The notes below the pieces were generated by a model that saw only the letters and a list, made by a program, of their open reading frames with translations, did not search any database and had not been told where the DNA came from. Of a stretch of 64,000 nt of DNA, positions 1 through 8,648 are shown one piece after another; position 1 is the stretch's first letter, and each line of letters opens with the position of its first letter. A program made the translations under genes and the position numbers. The stretch comes from Paenibacillus phyllosphaerae. GTDB lineage: Bacteria > Bacillota > Bacilli > Paenibacillales > Paenibacillaceae. The stretch spans positions 124,001-188,000 of the forward strand of contig NZ_JACHXK010000006.1 in the NCBI RefSeq assembly GCF_014192105.1. Direction: 5' to 3'.

Positions 1-2
1 TC

Positions 3-836
3 GAGGCGGTGCTGAATAGCTCCTTCGATTGGAACGGCTCGCGGGAGCCGTACATCGTGGCAACGGAGAATGATAATCTGAACGCGGTAACGATGCTGCT
101 GGGCCACTATTTGACGAACACGGCGCAGATCTTCGCTGACGTTCGAACCTACTGGAGCCCCGAATCCGTTCAGCGGGTCACCGGCTATCGGCTCGAGGGC
201 CACGCCGCCGCGGGCATCCTGCATCTGATCAATTCGGGTCCCGCAGCGCTCGATGGCACCGGGGAACAGGCAGGGCAAGACGGTTTGCCCGCGATGAAGC
301 CGCATTGGGAGATTACGGAGGAGGAGATCGACCGCTGTTTGGCGGCGACTTCCTGGCGTCCGACGTATATGGACCAGTTCGCGGGCGGCGGACACTCGAC
401 GGACTTCGTCACCAAAGGCGGGATGCCGGCGACGATGGTGCGGCTGAATCTGGTCGAGGGGATCGGTCCGGTGCTGCAACTGGCGGAAGGCTATACGATC
501 GAATTGCCGGATAAGGTGCATGACAAACTGGACGCCCGCACGACGCCGGCATGGCCAACGACCTGGTTCGCGCCAAGCCTCGTTCCCGGAGATCCGGTCT
601 TCGACGACGTCTACTCGGTAATGGAGCATTGGGGATCGAACCACTGCGCCGTCAGTTGCGGCCATATCGGGGCGGATCTAATCACGCTGGCCAGCATGCT
701 GCGCATTCCGGTCCATATGCATAACGTAAGCGCAAGGCGGATCTTCCGCCCGAGCGCGTGGAGCGCATTCGGCACGAAGGATCTCGAAGGCGCCGACTTC
801 CGGGCCTGCGCCGCCTATGGTCCGTTGTATTCATAA
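3..836 (+). CDS. fucI: L-fucose isomerase (D-arabinose isomerase), C-terminal part, 5' end outside window
   Basis: Ketol-isomerase that converts L-fucose to L-fuculose; the E. coli enzyme also converts D-arabinose to D-ribulose. Acts in the cytoplasm with a Mn ion. The frame is open from base 3, so the gene starts upstream of the window; about 277 residues of a roughly 590-residue family are present. Recognisable blocks are [63 protein letters not shown] and [22 protein letters not shown] near the C-terminus, which carries the metal-ligand histidine region. All follow the E. coli FucI order closely. The next gene starts 20 bases later, so the two are probably co-transcribed. Substrate (fucose or D-arabinose) cannot be told from sequence. 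Confidence 0.93.
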   Translation, partial: EAVLNSSFDWNGSREPYIVATENDNLNAVTMLLGHYLTNTAQIFADVRTYWSPESVQRVTGYRLEGHAAAGILHLINSGPAALDGTGEQAGQDGLPAMKPHWEITEEEIDRCLAATSWRPTYMDQFAGGGHSTDFVTKGGMPATMVRLNLVEGIGPVLQLAEGYTIELPDKVHDKLDARTTPAWPTTWFAPSLVPGDPVFDDVYSVMEHWGSNHCAVSCGHIGADLITLASMLRIPVHMHNVSARRIFRPSAWSAFGTKDLEGADFRACAAYGPLYS

Positions 837-856
837 ACATAAGGGGGAGTGCGGCT

Positions 857-1810
857 TTGAACATTCAGACGGTAAGGGGCCTGCTGCCCCAAGAGAAGCT
901 AGGATTCTGCCACAGTCATGAACATCTGTTCCTTGCGCAAGGTCATCCGGCAACCGTGAATCCGGATCTGCGCATCGACGATTATGCGCTTACGGTGCAA
1001 GAATTGCTCGCCTTCCGCGAAGCGGGCGGAGAAGCGATCATAGATGCGCAGCCGCTCGGCAGCGGACGAATGGAGTCGGAGCTGATCCGCGCTTCGGAAG
1101 AGACGGGGATTCATATCGTCGCCTCGACCGGCTTCCACAAGCTGTTGTTATACGATGAGGGGCACTGGATTCACCGGTATACGACGGAGGAGCTTCGCGA
1201 CGTGTTCACCAGCGAATTGACGACGGGCATGTTCGTTGGTACCGACGCGTCGGATCCCGGCCAGCGCATCACAGGCAAAGCGGGGATCATCAAGACGGCG
1301 GTTGATGCGGAGCGGATGCGCGATCCCGACAAAAGGTGGTTCGAAGCGGCGGCCGACGCCGCGAAGGCGACAGGCGCCACGCTGCTCTGCCATATCGAGT
1401 CGGCCGAGCAAGCGGAATGGCTGTGCGATTATTACGAGAGCCACGGCATCGCGCCGGAGAAGATCGTTATTTGTCATCTCGACAGGAAACTCGACCGTCC
1501 CGAGGTGCACCGTAAGCTGGCGGATCGCGGCATTTATCTGGAATATGATACGATCGGCCGTTACAAATACCACAGCGATGAGGCGGAAGCCAAGTGGATC
1601 AGCGGCATGCTGGAGAGCGGGCATGAAGACCGGCTGCTGCTCGGACTCGACACGACACGGGCTCGGCTGAGATCCTACGGCGGCGCGATCGGCCTGACGC
1701 ATATGGCGATGGTCTTCCTGCCGATGCTGCGCGAGTTCGGCGCGACGGAGAAGCAGATTCGCAAGATGATGATCGACAATCCAGCACAAGCATTCGTGCT
1801 GGGCAAATAA
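857..1810 (+). CDS. Phosphotriesterase-family metal-dependent hydrolase
   Basis: Amidohydrolase-superfamily TIM-barrel enzyme of the phosphotriesterase (PTE) family, whose members are lactonases, carboxylesterases or phosphotriesterases; the real substrate is unknown. The start is the TTG at 857, seven bases after AAGGGGGAG; an upstream in-frame ATG lies inside fucI and has no ribosome site. The expected binuclear-metal ligands are visible: HEH at residues 21-23 (H-x-H), the bridging lysine in GIIKTA, histidines in LLCHIES and VICHLDRK, and the aspartate in LLGLDTTR. The length (317 residues) is normal for the family. It follows fucI by 20 bases, so a role on a lactone or ester made during deoxysugar or pentose catabolism is a reasonable guess, no more. 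Confidence 0.82.
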   Translation: MNIQTVRGLLPQEKLGFCHSHEHLFLAQGHPATVNPDLRIDDYALTVQELLAFREAGGEAIIDAQPLGSGRMESELIRASEETGIHIVASTGFHKLLLYDEGHWIHRYTTEELRDVFTSELTTGMFVGTDASDPGQRITGKAGIIKTAVDAERMRDPDKRWFEAAADAAKATGATLLCHIESAEQAEWLCDYYESHGIAPEKIVICHLDRKLDRPEVHRKLADRGIYLEYDTIGRYKYHSDEAEAKWISGMLESGHEDRLLLGLDTTRARLRSYGGAIGLTHMAMVFLPMLREFGATEKQIRKMMIDNPAQAFVLGK

Positions 1811-1837
1811 GAGGGAATAGCCGTCCACTTGGCATTG

Positions 1838-1857
1838 AAGCCGAGGGGCGGCTTTTG
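1838..1857 (+). terminator. Intrinsic terminator after fucI-PTE operon
   Basis: Six-base-pair stem AAGCCG/CGGCTT with a five-base loop (1844-1848), running directly into TTTT. It lies 28 bases after the stop of the PTE-family gene. The rest of the 1811-2087 gap shows no gene I can support. Confidence 0.6.
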
Positions 1858-2087
1858 CGTCATGATCAGCGCATTGGTTTGCGTTCACAATCATGAGATT
1901 GAGTATGCGTCATTGAGCGGCGAAGTCGTGGAAGAGCGTTCCGCCGGCGCAACATACTCGTTGACGGATGACCGGCAACTGGGGAGAATGGAAGTAGGCA
2001 TACCATATTAGCCGATGCTTACGACACGTAACTGCGATGTGCATCTCTTGGCCGTCATCAGCTTGCAGAAGGAACGGAGGGGCATGA

Positions 2088-3710
2088 ATGTATAAGGTAG
2101 CGATTGTGGAAGACGAGATGCTCGTCCGGATCGGGCTCAAAAATTCGGTCGATTGGGCGAAATTCGATATGGAAGTGGTAGCCGACCTGCCGGATGGGCA
2201 AGCCGCTTGGGAGCACTACCAGCGCGAGAAGCCGGATGTGGTCATAACCGATATCCGGATGCCGAAGATGGACGGGATGCAGCTCATCGAACGGATTCGG
2301 AATCAGAACAAATCGACCCGAATCGTCGTCCTGTCTTGTCTGGAGGAATTCGAACTGGCGCGCAAAGCGATGGGACTCGGCGTCTCGAATTACATTCTGA
2401 AGCTGACGATGACCGAGCCGGAGATCGAAGGGGTGCTGAGCGCTCTGAAGGAAGAACTCCAGCAGCAGGGAGGCCGGCCGGTGTCCGCTGAGGGGACGCC
2501 GCTCGCCTCGCGCGATTTGGATTTGATCAAGGAAAAAATGCTAAAGGACTTTCTGTTCTACGGCATCTTAAGTCCGGCCGAATTCCAATCCTTCGTCTCG
2601 CAGAGCGGCCTGAAGTTATCGCCGGCCCGCCTCGTGGCCTGCCTGATGGAGGTAGACCATATCCATCAGGTGAAGCGCAAGTTCAAAGATGAGCATGGCC
2701 ATCTGATCAAAATGACGATGCTGAATATATTGAGCGAAATCACGTCGGTGCATAAGCGCGGAGAGGCGTTCTACATCGACGAGACCCGCTATTTGCTGCT
2801 GTTGCATTATGACGACGTCCACTCCGAGCAAACGATCGGTCAGGATACGGCCGCGATCCTGCACCATATCCAAGAAGTGATGCAGACGTATTTCAGCGGC
2901 TCGGTGTCCTTCGGCATGAGCGGCGTTCACAGCGGATATAAAGCGCTTCCAAGGATGTATGCGGATGCGGAGCGCGCGCTTGCCCGCAAATTCTGGACCG
3001 GCGCGGGTCAGATTTTTGCCGGTGATGATAAAACGGATTTGACCGGACTTCACGCTCAGCTGGCGGAGTTGCGCGCTTGTACCTCGATTAAAGCGATGCT
3101 GCTGCCTGCCAAACAGAAGGAATACGAGCGTTACCTCGATTACTTCGCGAGCGCTCTCGGCGAGAATCGGAAGACGGTCGAGACGCTCGTGTATCAGTTC
3201 GTGCAATGGGTGAGCACGAATGTCTACGAAGACAATCAGAGCGAGAAGGCGCTGCTCCTCAACATCACCGAGCAGCTGGAACAATGCGACAGCTTGCCGG
3301 ATATGCTGCAGCAGGTGCAGGTGTTCCTGTCCGAAATCGCGGAGGAAGCGCACCATCGGCTGCATATGAGCGACGAGGTGTCGAAGGCGCTGCAATATAT
3401 GAAGCGGCATTATCATGAGAACATCAGCTTGCAGACGGTAGCCGACCACGTCAATTTAAGTTTCAGCTACTTGAGCAATTTGTTCAAAAAAGAACTGCAG
3501 ATCACGTTCGTCGATTACTTGAACCGGTATCGCATCGAACGGGCGAAGGAGCTGCTCATCAGCACGCAGATGAAATCGTACGATATCGCGGTGCAGGTCG
3601 GTTTCTCGCCGGAATATACCTACTTCAGCAAGGTGTTCAAAAAGATGACGGGCCTTAATCCCAATGAATTCCGCAGGCAGTGGATGCTAGGGGCCAAGGT
3701 GGACGAATGA
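2088..3710 (+). CDS. Two-component response regulator, AraC-type output (YesN family)
   Basis: Cytoplasmic transcription regulator of 540 residues. An N-terminal receiver domain (about 1-120) has the phosphoacceptor Asp55 in VVITDIRMPKMDG; a long middle region without clear motifs follows; the C-terminal 100 residues are a double helix-turn-helix AraC domain (ISLQTVADHVNLSFSYLSNL, then YDIAVQVGFSPEYTYFSKVF). The ATG at 2088 follows an ACGGAGGGG ribosome site by five bases. Its stop overlaps the start of the sensor kinase gene (ATGA at 3707-3710), so the two are translationally coupled. By family precedent, the pair should sense an extracellular oligosaccharide and activate the downstream transporter operon at 6651. 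Confidence 0.9.
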   Translation: MYKVAIVEDEMLVRIGLKNSVDWAKFDMEVVADLPDGQAAWEHYQREKPDVVITDIRMPKMDGMQLIERIRNQNKSTRIVVLSCLEEFELARKAMGLGVSNYILKLTMTEPEIEGVLSALKEELQQQGGRPVSAEGTPLASRDLDLIKEKMLKDFLFYGILSPAEFQSFVSQSGLKLSPARLVACLMEVDHIHQVKRKFKDEHGHLIKMTMLNILSEITSVHKRGEAFYIDETRYLLLLHYDDVHSEQTIGQDTAAILHHIQEVMQTYFSGSVSFGMSGVHSGYKALPRMYADAERALARKFWTGAGQIFAGDDKTDLTGLHAQLAELRACTSIKAMLLPAKQKEYERYLDYFASALGENRKTVETLVYQFVQWVSTNVYEDNQSEKALLLNITEQLEQCDSLPDMLQQVQVFLSEIAEEAHHRLHMSDEVSKALQYMKRHYHENISLQTVADHVNLSFSYLSNLFKKELQITFVDYLNRYRIERAKELLISTQMKSYDIAVQVGFSPEYTYFSKVFKKMTGLNPNEFRRQWMLGAKVDE

Positions 3711-5518
3711 AAGGATGGTCCCGATTCCGCAGCATGCGGACGCAGCTGATCATCTCCTTCATGGTCATCAGCCTGGTCGTCCTGTCGGCCGGTTCCTACT
3801 ACATCTATTCGTTCATGCTCGGCACGGTCAAGGACCAGAACGAACGGCTGCTCTTCCAGCAGTTTCAGCAGATCGACCATAATATCCAGGGACTCATCGC
3901 CGACGTGGACCGCCTGGAGAAGCTGTTCTTGAACGACGAGCAGGTGCAGCAGCTGCTGCTCAATTTGACCGATAAGAGCCAACTGGAATTCCTGAGCTAT
4001 CAGAACACGCTGCATTCGCGGATCAAGCTGTTCATCGATAATTACAACTACGTGCATTCCATCTACATTACCGCGGAGAATCACGGGGCGATCGGCGGAA
4101 GCGGGGATACGACCCTGGTGCAGCCGGTTGAGGAGTGGAAGAAGAGTTTCTTCGATTCGGAGCTGTACGAGCGGACGGTGGCTGCCTATCCGGAATATAT
4201 CGTCGCAGGCCGGATGAAAAAGTCGTTCTTCAATCCGTATATGTCAGGCGAGAAGGACGGGGCAGTCATCAGCGTCATGCGCGGCACGCGAGCGATCTAT
4301 GACCCGCGAATAAGCGCGACGCTTATTTTCAACATCGACGAACGGTATTTGGCTTCCATCTACGCGACTTCGCTCGATGCCAATGACGGCGAGATGTATA
4401 TCGCGGACGGGGACGGCATCATTCTGTCCGGGAGCAGCACGGCGCGTATCGGATCGCCAAGCTTGTATATGCCCGATCCCGCCGATGGGCAGACGTATGG
4501 AAGCCGCGACATGAACAAGGGCAACGAGCGGGTGCAGGTCGTCTATTATAAGCTTCAAGGGACGGATTGGTACGTGATGAAGGAGATCCCGCTCGACGTT
4601 TACTCCGCGCAGATCTATAAAGTGCAGCGTACGATTGCGGTCGTGTTCCTGCTCAGCCTGCTCGTCATCTTCATCATCTCGGCGTTCTGGTTGAACAAGA
4701 TGGTGCGTCCGCTCCATCTGCTGGCCGGCAAAATGAAGGATATGAGCCGCGGGGAGCTCGGCGTCACCTTCGATCAGGTGCCGAACAACGAATTCGGTAC
4801 GGTCATCCGGCGATTCAACGAGATGTCGCTCAGCATCGTCGACCTGCTCGAGAAGAACAATAAGATGCAGGAGCAGAAGCGGGAGCTGGAGATTGAGTCG
4901 CTTCAATACCAGATCAATCCGCATTTCCTGTACAACACGCTCAACATGGTCCGGTGGATGGCCTCGATGATGAAGGCGGACAATATCGTCGATACGATCG
5001 TCGCGCTCGGCAACATACTTAGGCCGGTGTTCTCGAGCAAGGACCCGATGTGCTCGCTGCGCGACGAAATCAGCTATCTGCAGCATTACATGACCATTAC
5101 GAATATGCGCTTCAATAACAGCATTCAATTCGACATCGACGTGGACGAGCCGTCCTGGGACTGCCGGGTGCCGCGATTCATCTTGCAGCCGTTGGTCGAG
5201 AACTCCATCGCTTCCGGCCGCCAGGTCGAAGACCATGCCATCTTCATCGGCATCCGCGCGCAGGTCAAGGGCGAGCAGCTGGTTATCCAGGTGACGGACT
5301 CGGGCGCAGGACTCGATCCCGAGCAGTTGGAAGAGCTGAACCGCAAGCTGCAATCCGGCGAAGGCACGGAATCGTCAAGCGGGGGCAGCGGCATCGGCCT
5401 CGCCAACGTGAACAAACGGATTCAGCTGTATTTCGGCCCGGATTATGGCCTTCACTTCGTACCTCGTGCCAAAGGGGCAGAGGTTGTCGTAAGATTGCCA
5501 TCGATTCATTCTTCTTGA
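3707..5518 (+). CDS. Sensor histidine kinase, YesM family
   Basis: Membrane kinase of 603 residues. Membrane segments lie at about 11-35 and 308-330, enclosing an extracytoplasmic sensor of some 270 residues. A HAMP segment follows, then a His_kinase domain with the phosphoacceptor His406 in QINPHFLYNTLN, then an HATPase domain (LVENSI, DSGAGLD, GSGIGLANV). The ATG at 3707 overlaps the stop of the regulator gene and is preferred over an in-frame ATG at 3680 that lies within it. The N-box reads LVENSIASG where most relatives have a basic residue and histidine after ENSI or ENAI, a small deviation. A terminator follows at 5541. Confidence 0.9.
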   Translation: MKGWSRFRSMRTQLIISFMVISLVVLSAGSYYIYSFMLGTVKDQNERLLFQQFQQIDHNIQGLIADVDRLEKLFLNDEQVQQLLLNLTDKSQLEFLSYQNTLHSRIKLFIDNYNYVHSIYITAENHGAIGGSGDTTLVQPVEEWKKSFFDSELYERTVAAYPEYIVAGRMKKSFFNPYMSGEKDGAVISVMRGTRAIYDPRISATLIFNIDERYLASIYATSLDANDGEMYIADGDGIILSGSSTARIGSPSLYMPDPADGQTYGSRDMNKGNERVQVVYYKLQGTDWYVMKEIPLDVYSAQIYKVQRTIAVVFLLSLLVIFIISAFWLNKMVRPLHLLAGKMKDMSRGELGVTFDQVPNNEFGTVIRRFNEMSLSIVDLLEKNNKMQEQKRELEIESLQYQINPHFLYNTLNMVRWMASMMKADNIVDTIVALGNILRPVFSSKDPMCSLRDEISYLQHYMTITNMRFNNSIQFDIDVDEPSWDCRVPRFILQPLVENSIASGRQVEDHAIFIGIRAQVKGEQLVIQVTDSGAGLDPEQLEELNRKLQSGEGTESSSGGSGIGLANVNKRIQLYFGPDYGLHFVPRAKGAEVVVRLPSIHSS

Positions 5519-5540
5519 AAAGCTAAATACGAATTGACGG

Positions 5541-5587
5541 GGGTGTCCCAAAAGTCATCAAATAGATGACGTTGGGACACCTCTTTG
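5541..5587 (+). terminator. Terminator-like hairpin after the sensor kinase
   Basis: Stem GGTGTCCCAA (5542-5551) pairs with TTGGGACACC (5572-5581), and an inner stem GTCATC/GATGAC closes over an AAATA loop. It is followed by TCTTTG. The T-run is weak. The outer stem and the trailing bases resemble those of the terminator at 32998. Confidence 0.55.
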
Positions 5588-5789
5588 TTCAAATGCAATA
5601 TTTTGGTTACCGCATCCACTGCGTGGTCGCATGTTCTTCCGATCGCTGTTGTTCCCGGATTCCCTGAATGAAATGGGTGAAGGTAGGAATCCGCTCACAA
5701 AGGCGAACGCTTACGCTTCTCCAGAATCATGCGACCTCTCCGTTTGAGGTAACCCTACTCAAAATTTCAAAAACAAAAAATATACCAAG

Positions 5790-5900
5790 GACCAACTGTC
5801 CTTGCGAATGCATTACTTCGTCGATGGAACCAAGATTGAAGCCAATGCCAACCGGTACACCTTCGTCTGGGGCAAGGCGGCCGTCAAGCAACAGGGATAA
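5790..5900 (+). pseudogene. IS1182-family transposase remnant
   Basis: A 36-codon fragment in one frame reads DQLSLRMHYFVDGTKIEAN, then ANRYTFVWGKAAVKQQG and a stop. The segment YFVDGTKIEANANRYTFVW is the hallmark around a catalytic aspartate in IS1182-type DDE transposases, whose full length is roughly 450-550 residues. No start, upstream domain or downstream catalytic part is present, and no terminal inverted repeats were found, so this is a dead scrap of an old insertion. It shows that the 5519-6650 gap has been an insertion and deletion hotspot. Confidence 0.75.
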
Positions 5901-6042
5901 GACCCTGTAACGCCAGGCTGTCGAACCCCCCTGTTTTTCCGAGACACCGAAAACAGACCCCAATGTAGTTCGATAACTTGGCTCTCAGAGCTGTTTAAAA
6001 CGATTTTATCCTTAAAAAGATGAGAACCACCCTATAAAAATA

Positions 6043-6080
6043 AGAGTGTCGGAAAGTCCATAGGACTTTCTCGACACTCT
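6043..6080. repeat. Long perfect hairpin
   Basis: AGAGTGTCGGAAAGTCC (6043-6059) is followed by ATA and then GGACTTTC-T-CGACACTCT: about 17 paired bases with one bulge. It has no T-run of its own and stands directly before the terminator hairpin at 6082. No gene ends nearby, so it may be the leftover 3' end of a lost gene or element. Confidence 0.6.
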
Positions 6081-6081
6081 G

Positions 6082-6110
6082 AAGGACAGCCGCCAAGGCT
6101 GTCCTTTTTT
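6082..6110 (+). terminator. Intrinsic terminator without an adjacent gene
   Basis: Ten-base-pair perfect stem AAGGACAGCC/GGCTGTCCTT, loop GCCAA, followed by TTTT. It is a textbook terminator, but the nearest upstream gene ends almost 600 bases earlier. It insulates element A from upstream transcription, or it is what remains of a deleted gene. Confidence 0.75.
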
Positions 6111-6149
6111 CATTTGCAGGACATGACGTTTACGCTCGTGAAAAAACGT

Positions 6150-6496
6150 AAGTTTGTCCGCGCAAGCGGACAACGCGAGGAATCGCTGGAAGCATACATA
6201 ACGCTGCGTAACTACAGGTCTGCTCCCCAAGGCAACCCGTCACGAACGAAGCTCGAACAAGAGCTTTGTCCTCAGCGGATTGAATCCATCAATCCACAGC
6301 GGACAACGCAAGCCCACATCGAAAGAACACATCAACGATGGCCGCGTTACGAGTCACGCCAATTTCGGGTGTGCTCAGAGTTTTCCAAAGGAAAACTCAC
6401 TTCGGAAGCATAGGCTGGGCCGAGGCCCTTGCATCCCCTCCGATGGAGGTGTGGGGGAGGCGAGTAAAAGGGGTTTCAAAAGGGCGGAGCCCTTTG
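6150..6496. repeat. Structured intergenic element, copy A
   Basis: This 347-bp non-coding stretch matches 38137-38492 (copy B) in order and in several blocks: CCCCAAGGCAAC (6225), AACGAACGAAGC then AGAGCTTTGTC (6243-6270), CGAAAGAACACATC followed by GGCCGCGT and GAGTCACGC (6320-6359), and CCTCCGATGGAGG followed by GGGGGAGGCGAGTAAA (6437-6468). It holds hairpins at 6155-6172 (TGTCCGC-GCAA-GCGGACA), 6249-6266, 6378-6398 (GAGTTTTCC-AAA-GGAAAACTC), 6437-6449, and 6479-6495 (AAAGGGC-GGA-GCCCTTT). In copy B the equivalent hairpins have different stem bases that still pair. No frame in it looks coding. It lies between a sensor kinase gene and a sugar transporter operon, as copy B does. Confidence 0.75.
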
Positions 6497-6504
6497 TTTC
6501 AACC

Positions 6505-6582
6505 TAATCGTAAAATCGTTCAATCGCGCCACGATGCGCCCATCGTTTTTTTCAATTAAGTCATAAGATCGTTCATTCGGCC
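6505..6582 (+). repeat. Imperfect direct repeat upstream of the transporter operon
   Basis: Two copies of a motif of about 25 bases (consensus TAA-TC-TAA-ATCGTTCA-TCG) start at 6505 and 6557, 52 bases apart, about five helical turns. They lie 70-150 bases before the first permease gene. A pair of phased direct repeats is the kind of site an AraC-type regulator binds, so these are candidates for the response regulator at 2088. That assignment is inference. Confidence 0.45.
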
Positions 6583-6589
6583 GCCTGCG

Positions 6590-6603
6590 ATAAAGCGCTA
6601 TCA
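6590..6603 (+). promoter_or_regulatory. Candidate cre (CcpA) or LacI-type operator
   Basis: The 14-mer ATAAAGCGCTATCA agrees with the catabolite-response consensus TGWAANCGNTNWCA at 12 of 14 positions. It is 48 bases upstream of the first permease start, so it could mediate carbon catabolite repression of the transporter operon. Confidence 0.35.
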
Positions 6604-6650
6604 TTAAGCCATAAGGAGAGAGCAAGCACAACGGATAAAGGAGAAAAGCC

Positions 6651-7604
6651 ATGGAATTTACCGAACCCGCAACCAAACGCAAAGCAGCCCGCAAGGCTGC
6701 GCGCAAATCCAAACTTTACCGCAAAGACGGCATCAAGCTGCTGCTCATGGCGCTGCCGTTCGTCATTCTCGCATTTGCTTTCAGCTACGTGCCGTTATTC
6801 GGTTGGATCTACGCGTTCTTCGACTATCGGCCCGGGATCCCGCTCAGCAACACGGAATTCATCGGCCTGGAGAACTTCCGGACGATGTTCAGCGATCCCC
6901 GGATGGGACCGGTATTAATCAACACGCTCGCGCTCAGCCTGCTGTCGATCGCGACGGCGCCGATTCCGATGCTATTCGCCATTATGGTGTCCGAGGTCAA
7001 GAGCGAATGGTTCAAGCGGCTCGTGCAGACGACCTCGACGCTGCCGCATTACATCAGCTGGATCATCGTGTTCTCGCTGGCGTTCAGCATGTTCAGCACG
7101 GAGGGAGCCGTCAATTCGATCCTCTTCAAACTGGGCTTAAGCGATACGCCGGTCAACGTGCTCGGCAACTACGACCGGGTATGGACCGTGCAGACGCTGC
7201 TCCTGCTATGGAAGTCGGTCGGTTGGAGCGCCATTATCTATCTGGCGGCGATCGTCAGCATTGACAGCGAGCAGTATGATGCCGCGCGCGTCGACGGGGC
7301 AGGCCGGCTGCGTACGATCTGGCACATCACGGTGCCGAGCATTATGCCCACGTTCATCGTACTGCTGCTGCTCTCCGTCAGCAATCTGTTGTCGGCAGGC
7401 TTCGAGCAATATCTCGTCTTCAGCAACGTCATGATCGCCGACCGGATCGAGGTGCTCGATCTGTACGTATACCGGCTCGGGCTTGTAACCGGCGATTATT
7501 CATACTCGACGGCCGTAGGGATTTTCAAATCGGTCATCAGCATCATCCTGTTGTTCACGGTCAACTTCCTGTCGAAGAAATTCCGCGGACAGGGCATCGT
7601 ATAA
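6651..7604 (+). CDS. lplB: Sugar ABC transporter permease, LplB type
   Basis: Inner-membrane permease of the CUT1-type carbohydrate importer family, 317 residues, six membrane segments starting at about residue 27. The conserved cytoplasmic EAA loop that docks the ATPase reads YDAARVDGAGRLRTIWHITVP. The ATG at 6651 follows AAAGGAG by seven bases. It forms an operon with the second permease (20 bases later) and the lipoprotein. No ATPase gene is in the window; such systems normally share one MsmX-type ATPase encoded elsewhere. Cargo is unknown, but the downstream enzymes suggest an oligosaccharide from a branched plant glycan. Confidence 0.9.
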   Translation: MEFTEPATKRKAARKAARKSKLYRKDGIKLLLMALPFVILAFAFSYVPLFGWIYAFFDYRPGIPLSNTEFIGLENFRTMFSDPRMGPVLINTLALSLLSIATAPIPMLFAIMVSEVKSEWFKRLVQTTSTLPHYISWIIVFSLAFSMFSTEGAVNSILFKLGLSDTPVNVLGNYDRVWTVQTLLLLWKSVGWSAIIYLAAIVSIDSEQYDAARVDGAGRLRTIWHITVPSIMPTFIVLLLLSVSNLLSAGFEQYLVFSNVMIADRIEVLDLYVYRLGLVTGDYSYSTAVGIFKSVISIILLFTVNFLSKKFRGQGIV

Positions 7605-7624
7605 AGCGAGAAAGGAGCATCCCT

Positions 7625-8551
7625 ATGAGTACCCGAACCATCGCAAGCCAATCGGGGGCATCCCGCAAACGAAGCCTCGATTGGAAGAATCTGGCCTTCA
7701 ATGCCTGCAACTACTTCATCTTGTCGGTGCTCGTCATCGTCACGATCTATCCGTTCTATTACATCTTCATCTACTCCATCAGCGATTCGATCGAGGCGCA
7801 GAAGGGCGTCTTCCTCTGGCCGGCCGGTTTCTCGCTGGAGTCGTACCGCACGACGATCGCGCTGCCTGGCATTATGGATGCGGCGCTGGTCAGCTTGTCC
7901 CGTACCGTGCTCGGCACCGTGCTCACCGTATGCTGCTGTTCGTTCTTCGCTTATTTGATCACCAAGGACGAACTGCCTTACCGCAAGTGGATTTACCGCT
8001 TCGTGCTGGTCACGATGTACTTCAACGCCGGCTTCATTCCTTGGTACTTGACGATGAAGGCCTATGGGCTGCAAAACAATTTCCTCCTCTACATCCTGCC
8101 GAGCGCGCTCGTCGGCTTCAACGTCATCCTGATCAAGACGTTCATCGAGCAGCTGCCGGTGTCGCTCGAGGAATCGGCGAAGATCGACGGCGCGGGGTAC
8201 TTCAAAATTTTCACGAGCGTCATCTTCCCGCTCTCCATGCCGATCATTGCGACCATCGCGGTATTCGCGGCCGTCGGGCAGTGGAATACGTGGTTCGATA
8301 ACTACTTTCTCGTCGAGAATCCGAAGTTGCAGACGCTTCAGCTGGTGCTCTACAACCTGCTGAACCAGTCCAGCAACTTATCCAATATGACGACCGATCA
8401 GCTGTCTCGGGGCGATCTGGTCCGCACGCTGACCCCGCAATCGATTCGGATGACGATTACGATGCTCGTGACGCTCCCGATCGTGCTGGTGTACCCGCTG
8501 TTGCAGCGCTATTTTGTCAAAGGCATCATGCTTGGCGCGGTCAAAGGCTAA
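7625..8551 (+). CDS. ytcP: Sugar ABC transporter permease, YtcP/AraQ type
   Basis: Second permease half of the importer, 308 residues with six membrane segments. The EAA loop reads LEESAKIDGAGYFKIFTSVIFP, and the C-terminus ends with the VKGIMLGAVKG signature of this subfamily. The ATG at 7625 follows GAAAGGAG. It pairs with the LplB-type permease just upstream. The close paralogue at 41671 does the same job in the aldouronate locus. Confidence 0.9.
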   Translation: MSTRTIASQSGASRKRSLDWKNLAFNACNYFILSVLVIVTIYPFYYIFIYSISDSIEAQKGVFLWPAGFSLESYRTTIALPGIMDAALVSLSRTVLGTVLTVCCCSFFAYLITKDELPYRKWIYRFVLVTMYFNAGFIPWYLTMKAYGLQNNFLLYILPSALVGFNVILIKTFIEQLPVSLEESAKIDGAGYFKIFTSVIFPLSMPIIATIAVFAAVGQWNTWFDNYFLVENPKLQTLQLVLYNLLNQSSNLSNMTTDQLSRGDLVRTLTPQSIRMTITMLVTLPIVLVYPLLQRYFVKGIMLGAVKG

Positions 8552-8601
8552 CAGCGCCTTACCGGCACGCGAATACCTACAATCTACTGGATTATCCGGC
8601 T

Positions 8602-8616
8602 ATTATCGCCGATAAT
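8602..8616. promoter_or_regulatory. Inverted repeat between permease and binding-protein genes
   Basis: ATTATCG-C-CGATAAT, a seven-base-pair inverted repeat with one central base, in an AT-rich stretch 33 bases before the lipoprotein start. It could be an operator or a processing hairpin giving extra expression of the binding protein; nothing more can be said. Confidence 0.35.
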
Positions 8617-8648
8617 TATAGCTTCTACTATCTTAGGAGGGGTATGGA

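Noticed and set aside
1829-2011. 60-codon open frame between the PTE gene and the response regulator
   Set aside because: It begins inside a terminator hairpin, has no ribosome site and no recognisable product.
5668-5910. 80-codon open frame over the IS1182 scrap
   Set aside because: It is in another frame from the recognisable transposase peptide and has no homology that I can see.
6114-6559. Three overlapping short open frames within element A
   Set aside because: Different frames, no ribosome sites, and the sequence is better explained by the conserved hairpin structure shared with copy B.
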